DNA of 64,000 nucleotides from Escherichia marmotae (GCF_002900365.1 NZ_CP025979.1:3410001-3474000), one strand, 5' to 3'. Positions 54,582-64,000 are shown, numbered from the stretch's first letter. Translations and numbers: made by a program. The notes: generated by a model from the sequence alone, not told the origin.

Positions 54582-55610
54582 TTAAGTCAATGTGCGCGTC
54601 GATCCCCGGATAATAAGCTCGCAGTCCATTAAACGTGAGCCACTGCCGACCGTTTGCCCCTGCATTTGATCAAGCAATAACAGCATAGCTTCCCGACCGA
54701 TTTCGTAACGCGGCTGCGCAATGGTTGTCAGCGGCGGATCACAGAATTGCGTCAGGTCGATGTTATCAAAACCGATGATGGAAAGGTCGTCAGGGATTTT
54801 CAGCCCCTGACGTTTGGCCTGTGAAAGTGCGCCGAGCGCCATCACATCGCTATGACAGAAGACGGCAGTAGGCGGCTGCGGAAGGTCGAGCAACTGTTGC
54901 ATGGCTTTACTTCCGGCTTCGAAGGTGAAATCGCCTCGGGCGATATATTGCGGATCAACCATAATTCCGCAGCGACGCAGCGCCTGAACGTAGCCTTGCA
55001 GGCGATAGTGACACAGCGGCATCTCTTCTGGACCAGCAATACAGCCAATCCGTTTATGTCCCTGTTCATACAGGTAATTTACCGCATCGAATGCCGCGGT
55101 CAGGTTGTCGATATGAACCGTCGGCAGCTCCAGCTCCGGCGCAAATTCGTTCGCCATCACCATAGGCGGCAGATTACGTTGCTCCTCTATGCTGGCATCA
55201 AACGGCAGCCTTGAACCCAGCAGCAACATGCCATCAATTTGCTTGGTGATGATTAAATCGATAAAGGTTTTTTCCTGCTGATTTTGATGTGCGCAGTCGC
55301 CAATCAGCACCAGATATCTGTGACTTGCCGCCGTAATTTCGATACCGCGAATAATTTCGCTAAAGAAGGGATCACAGATATCCGGGACAATTACCAGAAC
55401 TGTACGGGACTCATTACGCTTAACGTTACGTCCCATTGGCTGTGGTAAATAACCCACTTCCCGAGCGGCTTTTTCAACCCGATTACGAGTGGCCAGGGAG
55501 ACTTTATCGGGATTCATCAATGCTCGGGAAACGGTCGCTGTAGAGACTTTTGCTTTCAGGGCAACGTCTTTCATGGTTGCGGCAGTTTCCTGCTTCTTCT
55601 TCGCTTTCAC
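54582..55610 (-). CDS. cytR: CytR, nucleoside-utilisation repressor
   Basis: LacI-family repressor that works with CRP; released by cytidine. 342 residues if started at the second GTG (55610), which has the better spacing from gaggag; another GTG lies two codons upstream. Helix-turn-helix MKDVALKAKVSTATVSRALM; sugar-binding-type effector domain. There is one Lys more than in K-12 (KAKKKQE). Confidence 0.96.
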   Translation of the reverse strand: MKAKKKQETAATMKDVALKAKVSTATVSRALMNPDKVSLATRNRVEKAAREVGYLPQPMGRNVKRNESRTVLVIVPDICDPFFSEIIRGIEITAASHRYLVLIGDCAHQNQQEKTFIDLIITKQIDGMLLLGSRLPFDASIEEQRNLPPMVMANEFAPELELPTVHIDNLTAAFDAVNYLYEQGHKRIGCIAGPEEMPLCHYRLQGYVQALRRCGIMVDPQYIARGDFTFEAGSKAMQQLLDLPQPPTAVFCHSDVMALGALSQAKRQGLKIPDDLSIIGFDNIDLTQFCDPPLTTIAQPRYEIGREAMLLLLDQMQGQTVGSGSRLMDCELIIRGSTRTLT

Positions 55611-55765
55611 ACTCACTCCTCGCCTGGCACGTCAGGCGTACTACATCCATGTTTACTTCATATCGGCAACATTTTTAGCAGATAGTGCGTGAAAACGGTT
55701 ACAGAATTTTCATGAAAAGTGTGATGAATATTTAATTTTTCGATCCGCCTCGCATCGTGAGCGGT

Positions 55766-57964
55766 TTAGCCTTCAATGGGATCGACATCCAGCACCCATT
55801 TCACTTTTCGTGAATCCGGTATTGTGTTGATAAGCGCCAGAGTGCCATTAATGATGTGCTGCAAGCGCACGCGGGAAGGGTGTTGCAACAAGATCTGCCA
55901 GCGCCAGCGACCGCCTCGTTTGGGTGCCAGTGCCGGAACCGGGCCGAGAACCCACAGTTTGTCATCCGCCAGCGGACTGGAGAGGATCAGATTGCGCAAC
56001 TGCTGCAGGAACAGCGGTGCGTGCTGATTATTATGATCTTCTGCGCGCACAATCACATGGCTGGTCCACGGTGGCAGTTGCATCATTCGCCGTTCGGCCA
56101 GCGCCTGTTCGGCAAAGGCGTCGTAGCCTTTATAGAGCAACGTTTGCAACAGAGGATGTTCCGGATGGTGTGTTTGCAGCACCACCTCACCCTGTTTACC
56201 TGCACGCCCCGCACGACCAGCGACCTGAGTGTAAAGCTGGGCAAAACGTTCTGCTGAGCGAAAATCGGCAGAAAATAGCGCGCCATCGACGTCCAGTAAT
56301 GCCACAAGCGTGACATCCGGAAAGTGGTGACCTTTCGCCAGCATTTGCGTACCAATCAAAATCCTCGCGCCACCGCGATGCACTTCCGCCAGTTGCTGCT
56401 CCAGCGCGCCTTTACGGCTGGTGGTGTCGCGGTCGATACGTGAAATGGCTACACCAGGGAACATCGGCGCAAGCGTCTGTTCAAGCTGCTCAGTGCCCAG
56501 CCCCACCGGCATCAGGTGCGTAGAGCCGCAGGACGGACACTGGCGCGGCACCGGGCGCTGGCTATCGCAATGGTGGCAGCGCAGATGTTGCTGTGCCTGA
56601 TGCAGCGTGTAGTAGTGATCGCAACGTGGGCATTCGGCAATCCAGCCGCAGTCGTGGCACAGCAGCGCAGGCGCAAAACCACGGCGATTAAGAAAGAGAA
56701 TAACCTGGTTGTCGGCCTGTAAATGCTGGCGCATACGACTGATTAACGCTGGAGCCAGCCCCGCCTGCACCTTCTGACCTTTTAAATCCAGCACGTGTTG
56801 AATTGCCGGACGCGCATTACCCGCCCGACGTGTCAGGCGCAGCAGGCGATATTTTTTCTGTTGCACGTTGCATAGCGTTTCCAGTGCAGGCGTTGCCGAA
56901 CCGAGAATGATCGGGATTTGCTCGCTGTGCGCGCGATATACCGCCAGGTCGCGGGCATGATAGCGCCAGCCTTCCTGCTGCTTGTAGGAACTGTCATGCT
57001 CTTCGTCGATGACAATCACGCCGAGATTTTTAAATGGCGTAAACAGTGCGGAACGCGTACCAATCACAATCGCTGCTTCGCCATTTTTCGCTTTCAGCCA
57101 CGCCGAAAGGCGTTCGCTGTCGTTCAGACCAGAATGCAGAACTTCCACGGGGGCGTTAAATCGTTCACGAAAACGGGCGATAGTTTGCGGTGTCAGGCCG
57201 ATTTCCGGCACCATTACCAGCGCCTGCTTGCCCTGGCTGAGAACGTTTTCCAGCACGCTTAAATAGACTTCCGTTTTACCGGAACCGGTGACGCCCGCCA
57301 GCAGCCAGGCAGAAAAAGAATCGGCCGCGCTATGAATTGCGCCAACGGCGGTGGCTTGTTCAGTATTCAGCCGCAGACGTTCGCCAGAAACGGCATAGCC
57401 CGTTCGCCAGTCGCTAAATTCTGGCGTTTCGCTTGCCAGTTCACACAAACCTTTTTTGCGCAGCGCCTGTAGTGCGGCATCATTAAATTCGAGAGTGGCG
57501 ACCTGGTCGCGCCAGATTTTCCCTTGCCGCAATGCTGCCAGCGCTTGCTGCTGTTTTGGCGAACGTTTCAGGCTGTTGATATCCACCGCCTGGCCCTGCT
57601 CGGTGGCAAACCAGTACCACATTGGCGTGTTCGCCGCAGGTCGCCCCTGGCGCAGTAAAATCGGCAAGGCATGAAATAACACATCGCCAATCGGATGATG
57701 ATAGTAATCCGCCGCCCATAGCAGTAATCGCCAGACGGAGTGAGTAAACACCGGCTCACTGTCCAGCACTTCTCCCACCGCTTTCAGTTCGTTGAGTGGC
57801 AACTCGCTGACGTCGCTAACCGACACCACAATCCCGATGCGTTCTTGCTGTTTGCCAAACGGCACGCGCACGCGACACCCGGCTTTAACCGTCATGCCTT
57901 CAGGCAGCAGATAGTCAAAGGTACGAGGGAGCGGAACGGGCAAGGCAACGTGGGCAACGGGCAT
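55766..57964 (-). CDS. priA: PriA, replication-restart helicase
   Basis: Recognises abandoned forks and reloads DnaB through PriB/DnaT. 732 residues from ATG 57964 (MPVAHVALPVPLPRTFDYLL). Walker A LLAGVTGSGKTEVYL, DEEH box IVIDEEHDSSYK, eight Zn-binding Cys (CHDCGWIAECPRC ... CHHCDS ... CPSC), motif VAGRAGRAGKQGEV. The frame is open to 58036 without family similarity. Confidence 0.98.
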   Translation of the reverse strand: MPVAHVALPVPLPRTFDYLLPEGMTVKAGCRVRVPFGKQQERIGIVVSVSDVSELPLNELKAVGEVLDSEPVFTHSVWRLLLWAADYYHHPIGDVLFHALPILLRQGRPAANTPMWYWFATEQGQAVDINSLKRSPKQQQALAALRQGKIWRDQVATLEFNDAALQALRKKGLCELASETPEFSDWRTGYAVSGERLRLNTEQATAVGAIHSAADSFSAWLLAGVTGSGKTEVYLSVLENVLSQGKQALVMVPEIGLTPQTIARFRERFNAPVEVLHSGLNDSERLSAWLKAKNGEAAIVIGTRSALFTPFKNLGVIVIDEEHDSSYKQQEGWRYHARDLAVYRAHSEQIPIILGSATPALETLCNVQQKKYRLLRLTRRAGNARPAIQHVLDLKGQKVQAGLAPALISRMRQHLQADNQVILFLNRRGFAPALLCHDCGWIAECPRCDHYYTLHQAQQHLRCHHCDSQRPVPRQCPSCGSTHLMPVGLGTEQLEQTLAPMFPGVAISRIDRDTTSRKGALEQQLAEVHRGGARILIGTQMLAKGHHFPDVTLVALLDVDGALFSADFRSAERFAQLYTQVAGRAGRAGKQGEVVLQTHHPEHPLLQTLLYKGYDAFAEQALAERRMMQLPPWTSHVIVRAEDHNNQHAPLFLQQLRNLILSSPLADDKLWVLGPVPALAPKRGGRWRWQILLQHPSRVRLQHIINGTLALINTIPDSRKVKWVLDVDPIEG

Positions 57965-58030
57965 AGCATCATCCTGACTTGAAATTCGGTGGAACAGTAT
58001 ACACATTGCCGTAGAGGAGTGCGGATCAGT

Positions 58031-58059
58031 TTGCATACGCTGGTTAATTTCTGTATGAT
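58031..58059 (+). promoter_or_regulatory. Sigma-70 promoter of rpmE
   Basis: ttgcat (58031-58036), 17-bp spacer, tatgat (58054-58059). Confidence 0.75.
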
Positions 58060-58167
58060 TCGGCGCCTTTGATACGAAATGATCGTATTGAAACTATACT
58101 TTAAACATCGCGTGGTGTCTGGCGTTAGGGCTGGAAGAGCGACGCGGCCTTAAACCGAGGTTTTCCC

Positions 58168-58380
58168 ATGAAAAAAGATATTCACCCGAAATACGAAGAA
58201 ATTACTGCTAGCTGCTCTTGCGGTAACGTAATGAAAATCCGCTCCACCGTTGGTCATGACCTGAACCTCGACGTGTGCAGCAAGTGCCACCCGTTCTTCA
58301 CTGGCAAACAGCGTGATGTTGCTACCGGTGGCCGTGTTGATCGCTTCAACAAGCGTTTCAGCATCCCGGGCAGCAAATAA
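58168..58380 (+). CDS. rpmE: Ribosomal protein L31 (zinc-binding form)
   Basis: 70 residues; links the 50S central protuberance to the 30S head. Four Zn-ligand Cys are present (SCSCGN, VCSKCHPF), so this is the Zn form, the one Zur-controlled paralogs (YkgM) replace in zinc shortage. Strong terminator right after. Confidence 0.98.
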   Translation: MKKDIHPKYEEITASCSCGNVMKIRSTVGHDLNLDVCSKCHPFFTGKQRDVATGGRVDRFNKRFSIPGSK

Positions 58381-58393
58381 GACCGGATTTCCG

Positions 58394-58420
58394 AAAAAAG
58401 CGCCGCACGGCGCTTTTTTT
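58394..58420 (+). terminator. Rho-independent terminator of rpmE
   Basis: aaaaaagcgcc pairs with ggcgctttttt over a gcac loop, ending in seven T; the A run lets it act in the other direction for pgtA too. Confidence 0.9.
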
Positions 58421-58450
58421 GTGCCTGAAAACTTTCATCAGCAACATAAC

Positions 58451-59717
58451 TCATTGAGTTTGTGTTTTTTTATCTTTCCTTTCATCGCGAAAATCCATTT
58501 TATCGATACCGTATTTTTTCATGCGCAAATACAGCTTTTTTCTGGGTATCTGAAAGTAATCTGCAACGTCGTTTATACGACCCTGGTGGAAGTTGAGAGC
58601 ATCAATAATTATTTGTCTTTCATAACTTTCTACTCGTTCATCCAGCGGTGCTGGATCAGTCTCCATCATCTGCAAATTGACCGAATCGTCCAGCATTAAA
58701 ACACCTACTGCAACCAGTTCTGCCGCATTCACCAATTCAATGATATTACCCGGCCAGGCACGCGCCATCAGCCGTTTATAAAACGTTTTTCCCAGCAACG
58801 GCTGTTGGCGATTTAATCGTTTACAGGTGAGTGTCAGATAATGGTGAAAAATAGGTTCAATATCCCCCGGTCGTTGGCTTAGTGGTGGGCATTCAAAAAA
58901 GAAAATACAATGCGGGAATGATTTTCTGTGCGGCGGCCAGTTCAGCCAGAGGGCTTTGATTAACAACCATCAGACGAAACGATCGATCCTGTGGGCGTTC
59001 CTGGAGTTGAATCAAGAGACGCTGATTTTCTTGTGTTAAATGTTCAAGTTCTTTTAATAACAGCGTGCCACCTTCTGCCTCTTTCACCCATTCTTCCAAC
59101 GGTTGCTGACTATTAGCGCTGAGTGTGCGTTCAATTAAAGGTCTTTCTTTGCGAGAACTAAATTGATGAAGATAATGAGCAGCTAATGTTCTCCCTGTAC
59201 CCGGTTCGCCGTAAAAACAGACGGGAAGATCGGTTTCTGCCAGTGTTTCAAGTTGTTGGCGTGTCTGGCGGATCCAGCCGCTGTTACCGATTAAGTGTCG
59301 ATTAAACTGAGTGTGTCGCCATTTTTTTTGTTCCAGATAAGCTTCACGCTCTGCCAGTGCTTTTTCGATAAGTGATAGAAATTGTTCCGGATTGACCGGT
59401 TTTTGCAGGAAATCCCACGCTCCCTTTTTTACCGCTTCAACGGCCATAGGAACATCGCCATGACCGGTGATCATCAGAATAGGAAGATTAGGGTCGATCA
59501 GCGTTATTTTTTCCAGCAGCGTAATGCCTGAAATATCTGGCATGCAAACGTCGCACACAACGATGCCTTCCCAGGTATTTTGCAGCAATTGTAGGGCCTC
59601 TGAAGGGTTGCTACAGGTACATACTACATAACCCTCTTGCTGTAAGAGAGCGCTGTAGGCTTGCAGAACATCATTATCGTCATCAATTAACAGTATTGTT
59701 GGGTGAGTGTCTGTCAT
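58451..59717 (-). pseudogene. pgtA: PgtA, response regulator for phosphoglycerate transport, frameshifted
   Basis: In Salmonella PgtA is the regulator that turns on pgtP. The start at 59717 (MTDTHPTILLIDDDNDVLQA) opens a receiver (phosphorylated Asp in VVCDVCMPDISGIT) and an NtrC-like AAA+-type central domain (CFYGEPGTGRTLAAHYL). This frame ends at 58893 with PALYFLF and a stop. The rest of the protein (FFECPPLSQRPGDIEP ... Fis-type helix-turn-helix RINDVADYFQIPRKKLYLRM) continues in the next frame to 58451. Removing one T from the six-T run at about 58895-58900 would restore a ~421-residue protein, near the Salmonella length. As it stands the DNA-binding end is not made. Confidence 0.85.
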
Positions 59718-59719
59718 GC

Positions 59720-61687
59720 TTAAAGCTTCCTGAAACGTAGAATAACCAGCGCATGGTGGTCGAGAGTAGACGCGATATGTAACTCTCCCTGGCACTGACG
59801 CATAATAGAATGACTAATCGAAAGGCCAATACCCAAACCTACAGCTTTGTCAGTGGTAAAAGGTGTTAATAGTCGATCAGCCAGAAGCACAGGCCAGCCT
59901 TTTCCATTGTCAGCAATATATAGCGTTACAGTGGTGGCTTCTTCTTCAAAGTTAATGGTTATTGTGGGCGGTTCTTCCAGACAGGCTTCCAGGGCATTGG
60001 TAAATAAATTAACTAAAACTTGTTGAATTAAAACATCATCGCCATACACAGCAGGGAAATGATCCGGGTAGTGAAGAGAGGCTTTCAGTGGTCGATGTTT
60101 CAATGCCAGAAGTTCCCAGGATGAATAAATTACCTGCTGTAAATTGATTGCGCCGCCAGCTAATTCACTATCACGACGGCGGGCGAAGTTGCGCAGTCGT
60201 TTAACGATGTTATCCATGCGTTCGACCAGCGATCGCATAGTGACGATATAATTTTTTACCAAACCAACGTCTTGTTGTTCTAAAGCGCGGTTGGCACTGA
60301 ACAGATACATAGATAATGCATTAAGTGGTTGATTAATTTCATGTGCCAGTGTTGTCATTGTCTGCCCGACTACGGCCAGTTTTGCGGTTTGGATCAATTC
60401 ACTTTGTGCAGTACGAAGGTTTTTTTCAGTCGCTATTCGATCGCATATTTCCTGCCCCAGTTGACGTTGTTGCTGATTAATTTGTTCAATGGTCTGGCGG
60501 AGCAGGTTGGCAATTCTCCCAAGTTCATCGTTGCCGGAGACAGGGATATCAGCATCGAGTTCACCATTGCTTAACTTGACGACGGCATCATTCAGTAACT
60601 GAAATCGGCGGATCATTCTGGGACGAATGTAGAGGTAATTTACCAGAATGACGAACAGCAAGGCGGTAACCATAGCCGACAAAATCAGTAGCCCGCTGAT
60701 TTGCATTATTTTTTCCAATCGTAGATTGAATGTTTGTAGTTGTTGGTGGCTATTTCCTAATTAAGTTTCTAATTGGTTGCGTATTTGCGTAAATACACGC
60801 TCTTTATCCCCGATAGTACTCATGAGAGTCTGTTGAGCTTGCTGCCAGGCAGCGAGGGTTCCGGGCAGATAATTTTGTTGAGTACCAAGCTCCCACAAGG
60901 AATAAACCGTCTGATGTAATGTGATGGTACTGGAATAAGACGATAACGATCTCACATTTTCGTCAATGCTGTGCTTCAAAAAATTCAGGTATTGAATATG
61001 TTGTTTTAACGAATCTATATCTCCACTATGTGTGTTAAGCATCTCCTTTAGTGTGCTGACGATCTGGGTTTCTATATGTGAAAGTTCGAAAACAAGTTGT
61101 AATTCTTTTTGAATAGTTTGTTGAGCATTTTGCAAATCCTGATTTTCGTGCAGATCTTTTCGTTGGCTGAGTTGATTGAGCAACGACGATTGTTGCCAAC
61201 TTAAATCCTGAGTCAGAGAGTTAAGCTCATTATTGAAATCATCATGTAACCAGTTAACTCTTGAGGATATAACGTCGAGTTTTCCTTTTTCTTGATTGTT
61301 GTTATTCACCGCGCTATCGAGCTTGCTAAGCAATCTGTGACTACTGGCAACCTGTTGGTTAAGCGCATTTTGATGTACTGAATCAAGATGGGGATTAATG
61401 GCCTTAATTTTTTGTAGCCGTTGTTCAATTTGTTCCCTCACCTGAAGACGATTAACGGTATTGGTTGTCTGTTGTAGCTCATTGAATTCATTTACCAATG
61501 CGGTAAGGTTTTCTTCAAAAAGAAATGAAGCCTGAATCCGCGGGAAATAATCATCAAGCGCGTAGCGAACCTGAGAATTTTGTTCATACCACGAATAGAG
61601 GCTAACTACGCTAACGAATAGCGTAAGAACGGCACTAAAAACAAAGGCGAGGCGTAAGCTCGTCCCTATAGTATGTAGTTGTTTCAC
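59720..61687 (-). pseudogene. pgtB: PgtB, membrane sensor kinase for phosphoglycerates, in-frame stop
   Basis: The start is GTG 61687 (KQLHTIGTSLRLAFVFS), overlapping the pgtC stop as GTGA. The first half (~308 codons) has a membrane segment and a long helical, probably periplasmic domain and ends at TAA 60761-60763 after FTQIRNQLET. With no frame change the sequence goes on LGNSHQQLQTFNLRLEKIMQ into a second membrane segment, HAMP, His box TLAHEINQPLNALSMY and ATPase motifs IADNGKGWP and VGLGIGLSIS, stopping at 59720. Reading through the single stop gives ~655 residues, about the size of Salmonella PgtB. A CAA-to-TAA change would explain it. The kinase half might be made separately only if translation restarts (TTG/ATG near 60706-60718). 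Confidence 0.85.
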
Positions 61688-62916
61688 TTTAATGACTCGA
61701 GTTGCATGTTCACTAATTGCTGTTGATGCAGGAAAAACTGCTGCCATGCCATGATCTGAGCTTCACGAAAGCCTGATTGCAGTTCGAATTGCTGCTGGTA
61801 CATGGAATTAATAGCCTGTTGTGGGGTAACAGGAACGGCTGTTAATAATGCGCGCACATCTGGCAATTTACGCTTAAGCCGATGTTCTGCGGCATATAAT
61901 GATTTCCAGGTGTTTTGAAGTTCGGTAAGGCGAAAAGTAATCGCATTATCAAATAACAATTGCACGAGCTTTTGGCGTTGCATAATCAACGGATAATCAA
62001 GGGAAGGGGAGGAAAATAATCGTAGTTGTTGCTCCGCGAGAGGAGTGCCGGAGGGCAGTGGGTATACCGGATATTTTCCTGAGTCAGAATCGCTCAATGC
62101 TTGTTGTCCTTCCGGGCTCAATAAGAAATTAATAAAACGACCCGCCTCCTGTGAATGTTCACTGCCGTTTGTGATAGCAATAAACATAGGTGCTGCGCGA
62201 GAGTTTGGGAAATAACTGAAACGTAAGGTTGAATTATTAAGCAGTACGTTAGCGTAATTGTCGATTATCGGACCAGCGTCTCCCAACCCTGTGCTGATCT
62301 TATTTGCTACACCGAAACTACGTGATGAAATGGTCGCGAGATTGCCGCCTATTTTCAGTAGTGTGCTCCAGCCGTTATTCCATCCTTGTTGTTGCAGGAG
62401 ATCTTCAATCATCAGATGAGTGGTATCTGAACGCGAAGGGCTACTCATTAATAAGGTTCCTTGATAACGTGACCTGCTTAATTCCTTCCATGAAGTAGGT
62501 ACTGGCTCATTTTTATCTTCCAGATGCGCTACATTGATCAGGATGCCATAGCCCGATACTGCAACTGCAACGGTGGTTGACCGAATAGAGTCGGGGACTA
62601 ACTTTCTGCTTGTTTCTATCTGATTATTAAATGGCTGGAGCAGGTTTTTACTTTGTAATCGCTGTAGCAACATGGGGGATGAACTCAATACCAGATCAAT
62701 ATTTTCACCCAATGGATTTTCAAGCAGGCGCTCAATGGATGCACTGGTTCGGTTGAGTGTTCGGATTTGGGTTGCCAGGGGTTGCTTTTGCCATTGACTG
62801 ATAATGTGCTCTGTCGCTTCCGAAGAAAGCGTTGTAGCAATCACCAGCTCTTGTGCTGAGGTGACGTTGACGCATAAAAGCCAACAGATTAGTGTTCGTT
62901 GTATAATACGAATCAT
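61684..62916 (-). CDS. pgtC: PgtC, periplasmic component of phosphoglycerate sensing
   Basis: 410 residues with signal peptide MIRIIQRTLICWLLCVNVTSA; an extracellular solute-binding protein-like fold (SGYGILINVAHL; SFGVANKISTGLGDAGPIID; FINFLLSPEGQQAL). In Salmonella PgtC works with PgtB to sense external phosphoglycerates and relieve repression of pgtP. The frame is intact, although both downstream partners are broken. First gene of the pgtCBA unit, minus strand. Confidence 0.92.
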   Translation of the reverse strand: MIRIIQRTLICWLLCVNVTSAQELVIATTLSSEATEHIISQWQKQPLATQIRTLNRTSASIERLLENPLGENIDLVLSSSPMLLQRLQSKNLLQPFNNQIETSRKLVPDSIRSTTVAVAVSGYGILINVAHLEDKNEPVPTSWKELSRSRYQGTLLMSSPSRSDTTHLMIEDLLQQQGWNNGWSTLLKIGGNLATISSRSFGVANKISTGLGDAGPIIDNYANVLLNNSTLRFSYFPNSRAAPMFIAITNGSEHSQEAGRFINFLLSPEGQQALSDSDSGKYPVYPLPSGTPLAEQQLRLFSSPSLDYPLIMQRQKLVQLLFDNAITFRLTELQNTWKSLYAAEHRLKRKLPDVRALLTAVPVTPQQAINSMYQQQFELQSGFREAQIMAWQQFFLHQQQLVNMQLESLK

Positions 62917-63073
62917 GTCAAAAATCCTATTAACGAGAGAAAAACTCTTACGCTGTAATTCATATCATTATCCGTTCGCTAATATACTCAATGAACAGCA
63001 AGACACTTGTGTCAGTATCGGAAATTATCATTAATTTGGATGTAGCCAGCGTCACTATATCCGGAAGCGTTTG

Positions 63074-63340
63074 TTAAAAAAAGATCAATATTGCACCTCT
63101 GAACACGTGTATCTTGCGGAAATAGCGATTGTTATGGGTATGCTCGGTAATTAATTTCCACACTTGCGCTATCGGATTCAGGTTATGACCGGATTCTATT
63201 GTTTCTTTGCGCCAGCCTTCATGCGCCGGAACAATGGCTTTAATGCGAGCGTAAATGTGCTTGTCATGAAGGATATCATGAAAATGTTTAAGTCCTCCTT
63301 GTTGTTGAGCGGTGATGAAAACTTTCATGTTGCGCAGCAT
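63074..63340 (-). CDS. Small hypothetical protein between pgtC and pgtP
   Basis: Up to 88 residues from ATG 63340, which has ggagg (63344-63348) only 3 bp upstream; in-frame starts also exist at 63364 and 63328. Reads MLRNMKVFITAQQQGGLKHF with a His-rich middle; no signal peptide, membrane segment or motif that I recognise. It could be a fragment of a longer gene. 157 bp upstream of pgtC in the same direction. Confidence 0.35.
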   Translation of the reverse strand: MLRNMKVFITAQQQGGLKHFHDILHDKHIYARIKAIVPAHEGWRKETIESGHNLNPIAQVWKLITEHTHNNRYFRKIHVFRGAILIFF

Positions 63341-63364
63341 GATCCTCCGATAGGGTAAAATCAA

Positions 63365-63701
63365 GTATCTTCAATGATCACGTGTATAGATACAAAATAT
63401 GTGACTGACATCAAAAACTGAAAAAATTAATAAAAGGAATTATTTTTATATTGGGGCTGTTGTAACCCGTTAAGACTTAAATAAGAGCCGAATTCTATTT
63501 TGGGATGTGAAAATGGGAAAGAAATGGAACATGATATTTGTATTTTTGAGTCAATTTTGACTCATTTGCCTTGTATTGTAACTTAAACTCTCTTGCTTCA
63601 CTATCTTCAAAACCAATGAAGCAAGGGCTTTTGAAATACTCATCAGAGAGTAGCAACTAGCATTGCTGTTTAAAATAACTCTATGAACTGGAAGGTGATG
63701 T
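63365..63701 (+). promoter_or_regulatory. pgtP leader and promoter region with two palindromes
   Basis: tgagtcaa-tt-ttgactca (63547-63564) is a perfect 18-bp palindrome whose right arm can serve as a -35 (ttgact), with taactt 16 bp on as a poor -10. cttgcttca (63592-63600) pairs with tgaagcaag (63617-63625), a 9-bp hairpin in the presumed leader. Both are candidates for control of pgtP; neither is a site I can assign. Confidence 0.5.
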
Positions 63702-64000
63702 ATGCTTTCTCTATTGAAACCTCAAGTGGCAACACATAAGGTTCCTGAAAGTGAAATAAAGAATACCTATAATCGTTATCGTATGCAGGCGCTATTTAGC
63801 GTGTTTATCGGTTATCTTTCGTATTATATTGTCAGGAATAACTTTGTTCTCTCCACACCTTATTTAAAACAAGATCTTAATCTGTCTGCGACTCAAATAG
63901 GGCTACTTAGCAGTTGTATGCTAATCGCCTATGGTATTAGTAAAGGGGTAATGAGTAGCCTGGCAAAAGCTAATCCTAAAGTCTATATGGCTGTGGGTTT
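63702..64000 (+). CDS. pgtP: PgtP, phosphoglycerate transporter (cut by window edge)
   Basis: MFS antiporter importing 2- and 3-phosphoglycerate and phosphoenolpyruvate in exchange for phosphate (UhpT/GlpT family). The start at 63702 follows aaggtga. The first ~99 residues are here, including the family segment LSYYIVRNNFVLSTPYLKQD and the first two membrane helices (SATQIGLLSSCMLIAYGISK). No break in the visible part. Confidence 0.93.
   Translation, partial: MLSLLKPQVATHKVPESEIKNTYNRYRMQALFSVFIGYLSYYIVRNNFVLSTPYLKQDLNLSATQIGLLSSCMLIAYGISKGVMSSLAKANPKVYMAVG

Noticed and set aside
63616..63660. A 14-codon leader peptide before pgtP
   Set aside because: No ribosome site precedes its ATG and it has no run of regulatory codons; it only overlaps the leader hairpin.

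Overview
The window is a stretch of Escherichia chromosome. Nearly every gene is recognisable as an E. coli-type core gene, in long runs that match the E. coli K-12 order (mtl, sel, rha, cpx, glp, hsl and pri regions), with REP/BIME repeats of the E. coli type between genes. Several proteins (YibT, Cdh, FieF, Sbp) differ from the K-12 proteins as I remember them by more than I would expect between close E. coli strains. A divergent E. coli lineage or a sister species such as E. fergusonii is therefore possible; I cannot decide from this window. No rRNA, tRNA, complete IS element or CRISPR array was seen.

Layout. 1-5611: a large trimeric autotransporter adhesin of the UpaG/EhaG/SadA type (minus strand, C-terminal end outside the window) preceded by its SadB-like lipoprotein partner, which is frameshifted. 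6155-12930: yibL, yibT, mtlR-mtlD-mtlA (mannitol uptake and oxidation), yibI-yibH. 13084-14375: a scar holding the tail of an AraC-type regulator (minus) against the beta-barrel end of a SPATE serine-protease autotransporter (plus). 14523-21505: yibF, selA-selB (selenocysteine synthesis and insertion), yiaY, aldB. 21506-22105: a junction with a REP and a HicB antitoxin remnant. Here the 81-min block, which runs in reverse of K-12, meets the 88-min rhamnose block, which runs in K-12 direction; this is what an inversion around oriC would produce. 22106-29219: rhaMDAB, rhaSR, rhaT. 29504-32324: sodA, kdgT and an extra DapA-family aldolase gene absent from K-12 at this place. 32468-44090: yiiM, cpxAR/cpxP with the CpxQ sRNA, fieF, pfkA, sbp, cdh, tpiA, yiiQ, yiiR, yiiS, uspD, fpr. 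44187-47803: glpFKX. 48229-58380: zapB, a pair of unknown paralogous membrane proteins, rraA, menA, hslVU, ftsN, cytR, priA, rpmE. 58451-64000: the phosphoglycerate transport locus pgtA-pgtB-pgtC / pgtP; pgtA is frameshifted, pgtB has an in-frame stop, pgtC is intact, and pgtP runs off the end.

How it works together. The window is rich in carbon uptake modules, each with its own control: mannitol (five CRP-like sites upstream of mtlA), rhamnose (RhaS/RhaR and CRP), 2-keto-3-deoxygluconate (KdgR-like operators before both kdgT and the extra aldolase), glycerol (glpFKX) and phosphoglycerates (pgt). Central glycolytic genes (pfkA with a Cra site, tpiA, glpX) sit among them. Envelope stress (Cpx) and protein quality control (HslVU) form a second theme. 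The accessory parts (adhesin locus, SPATE/AraC scar, paralog pair, pgt locus) show clear gene decay: three reading frames broken by single changes and two genes reduced to fragments.
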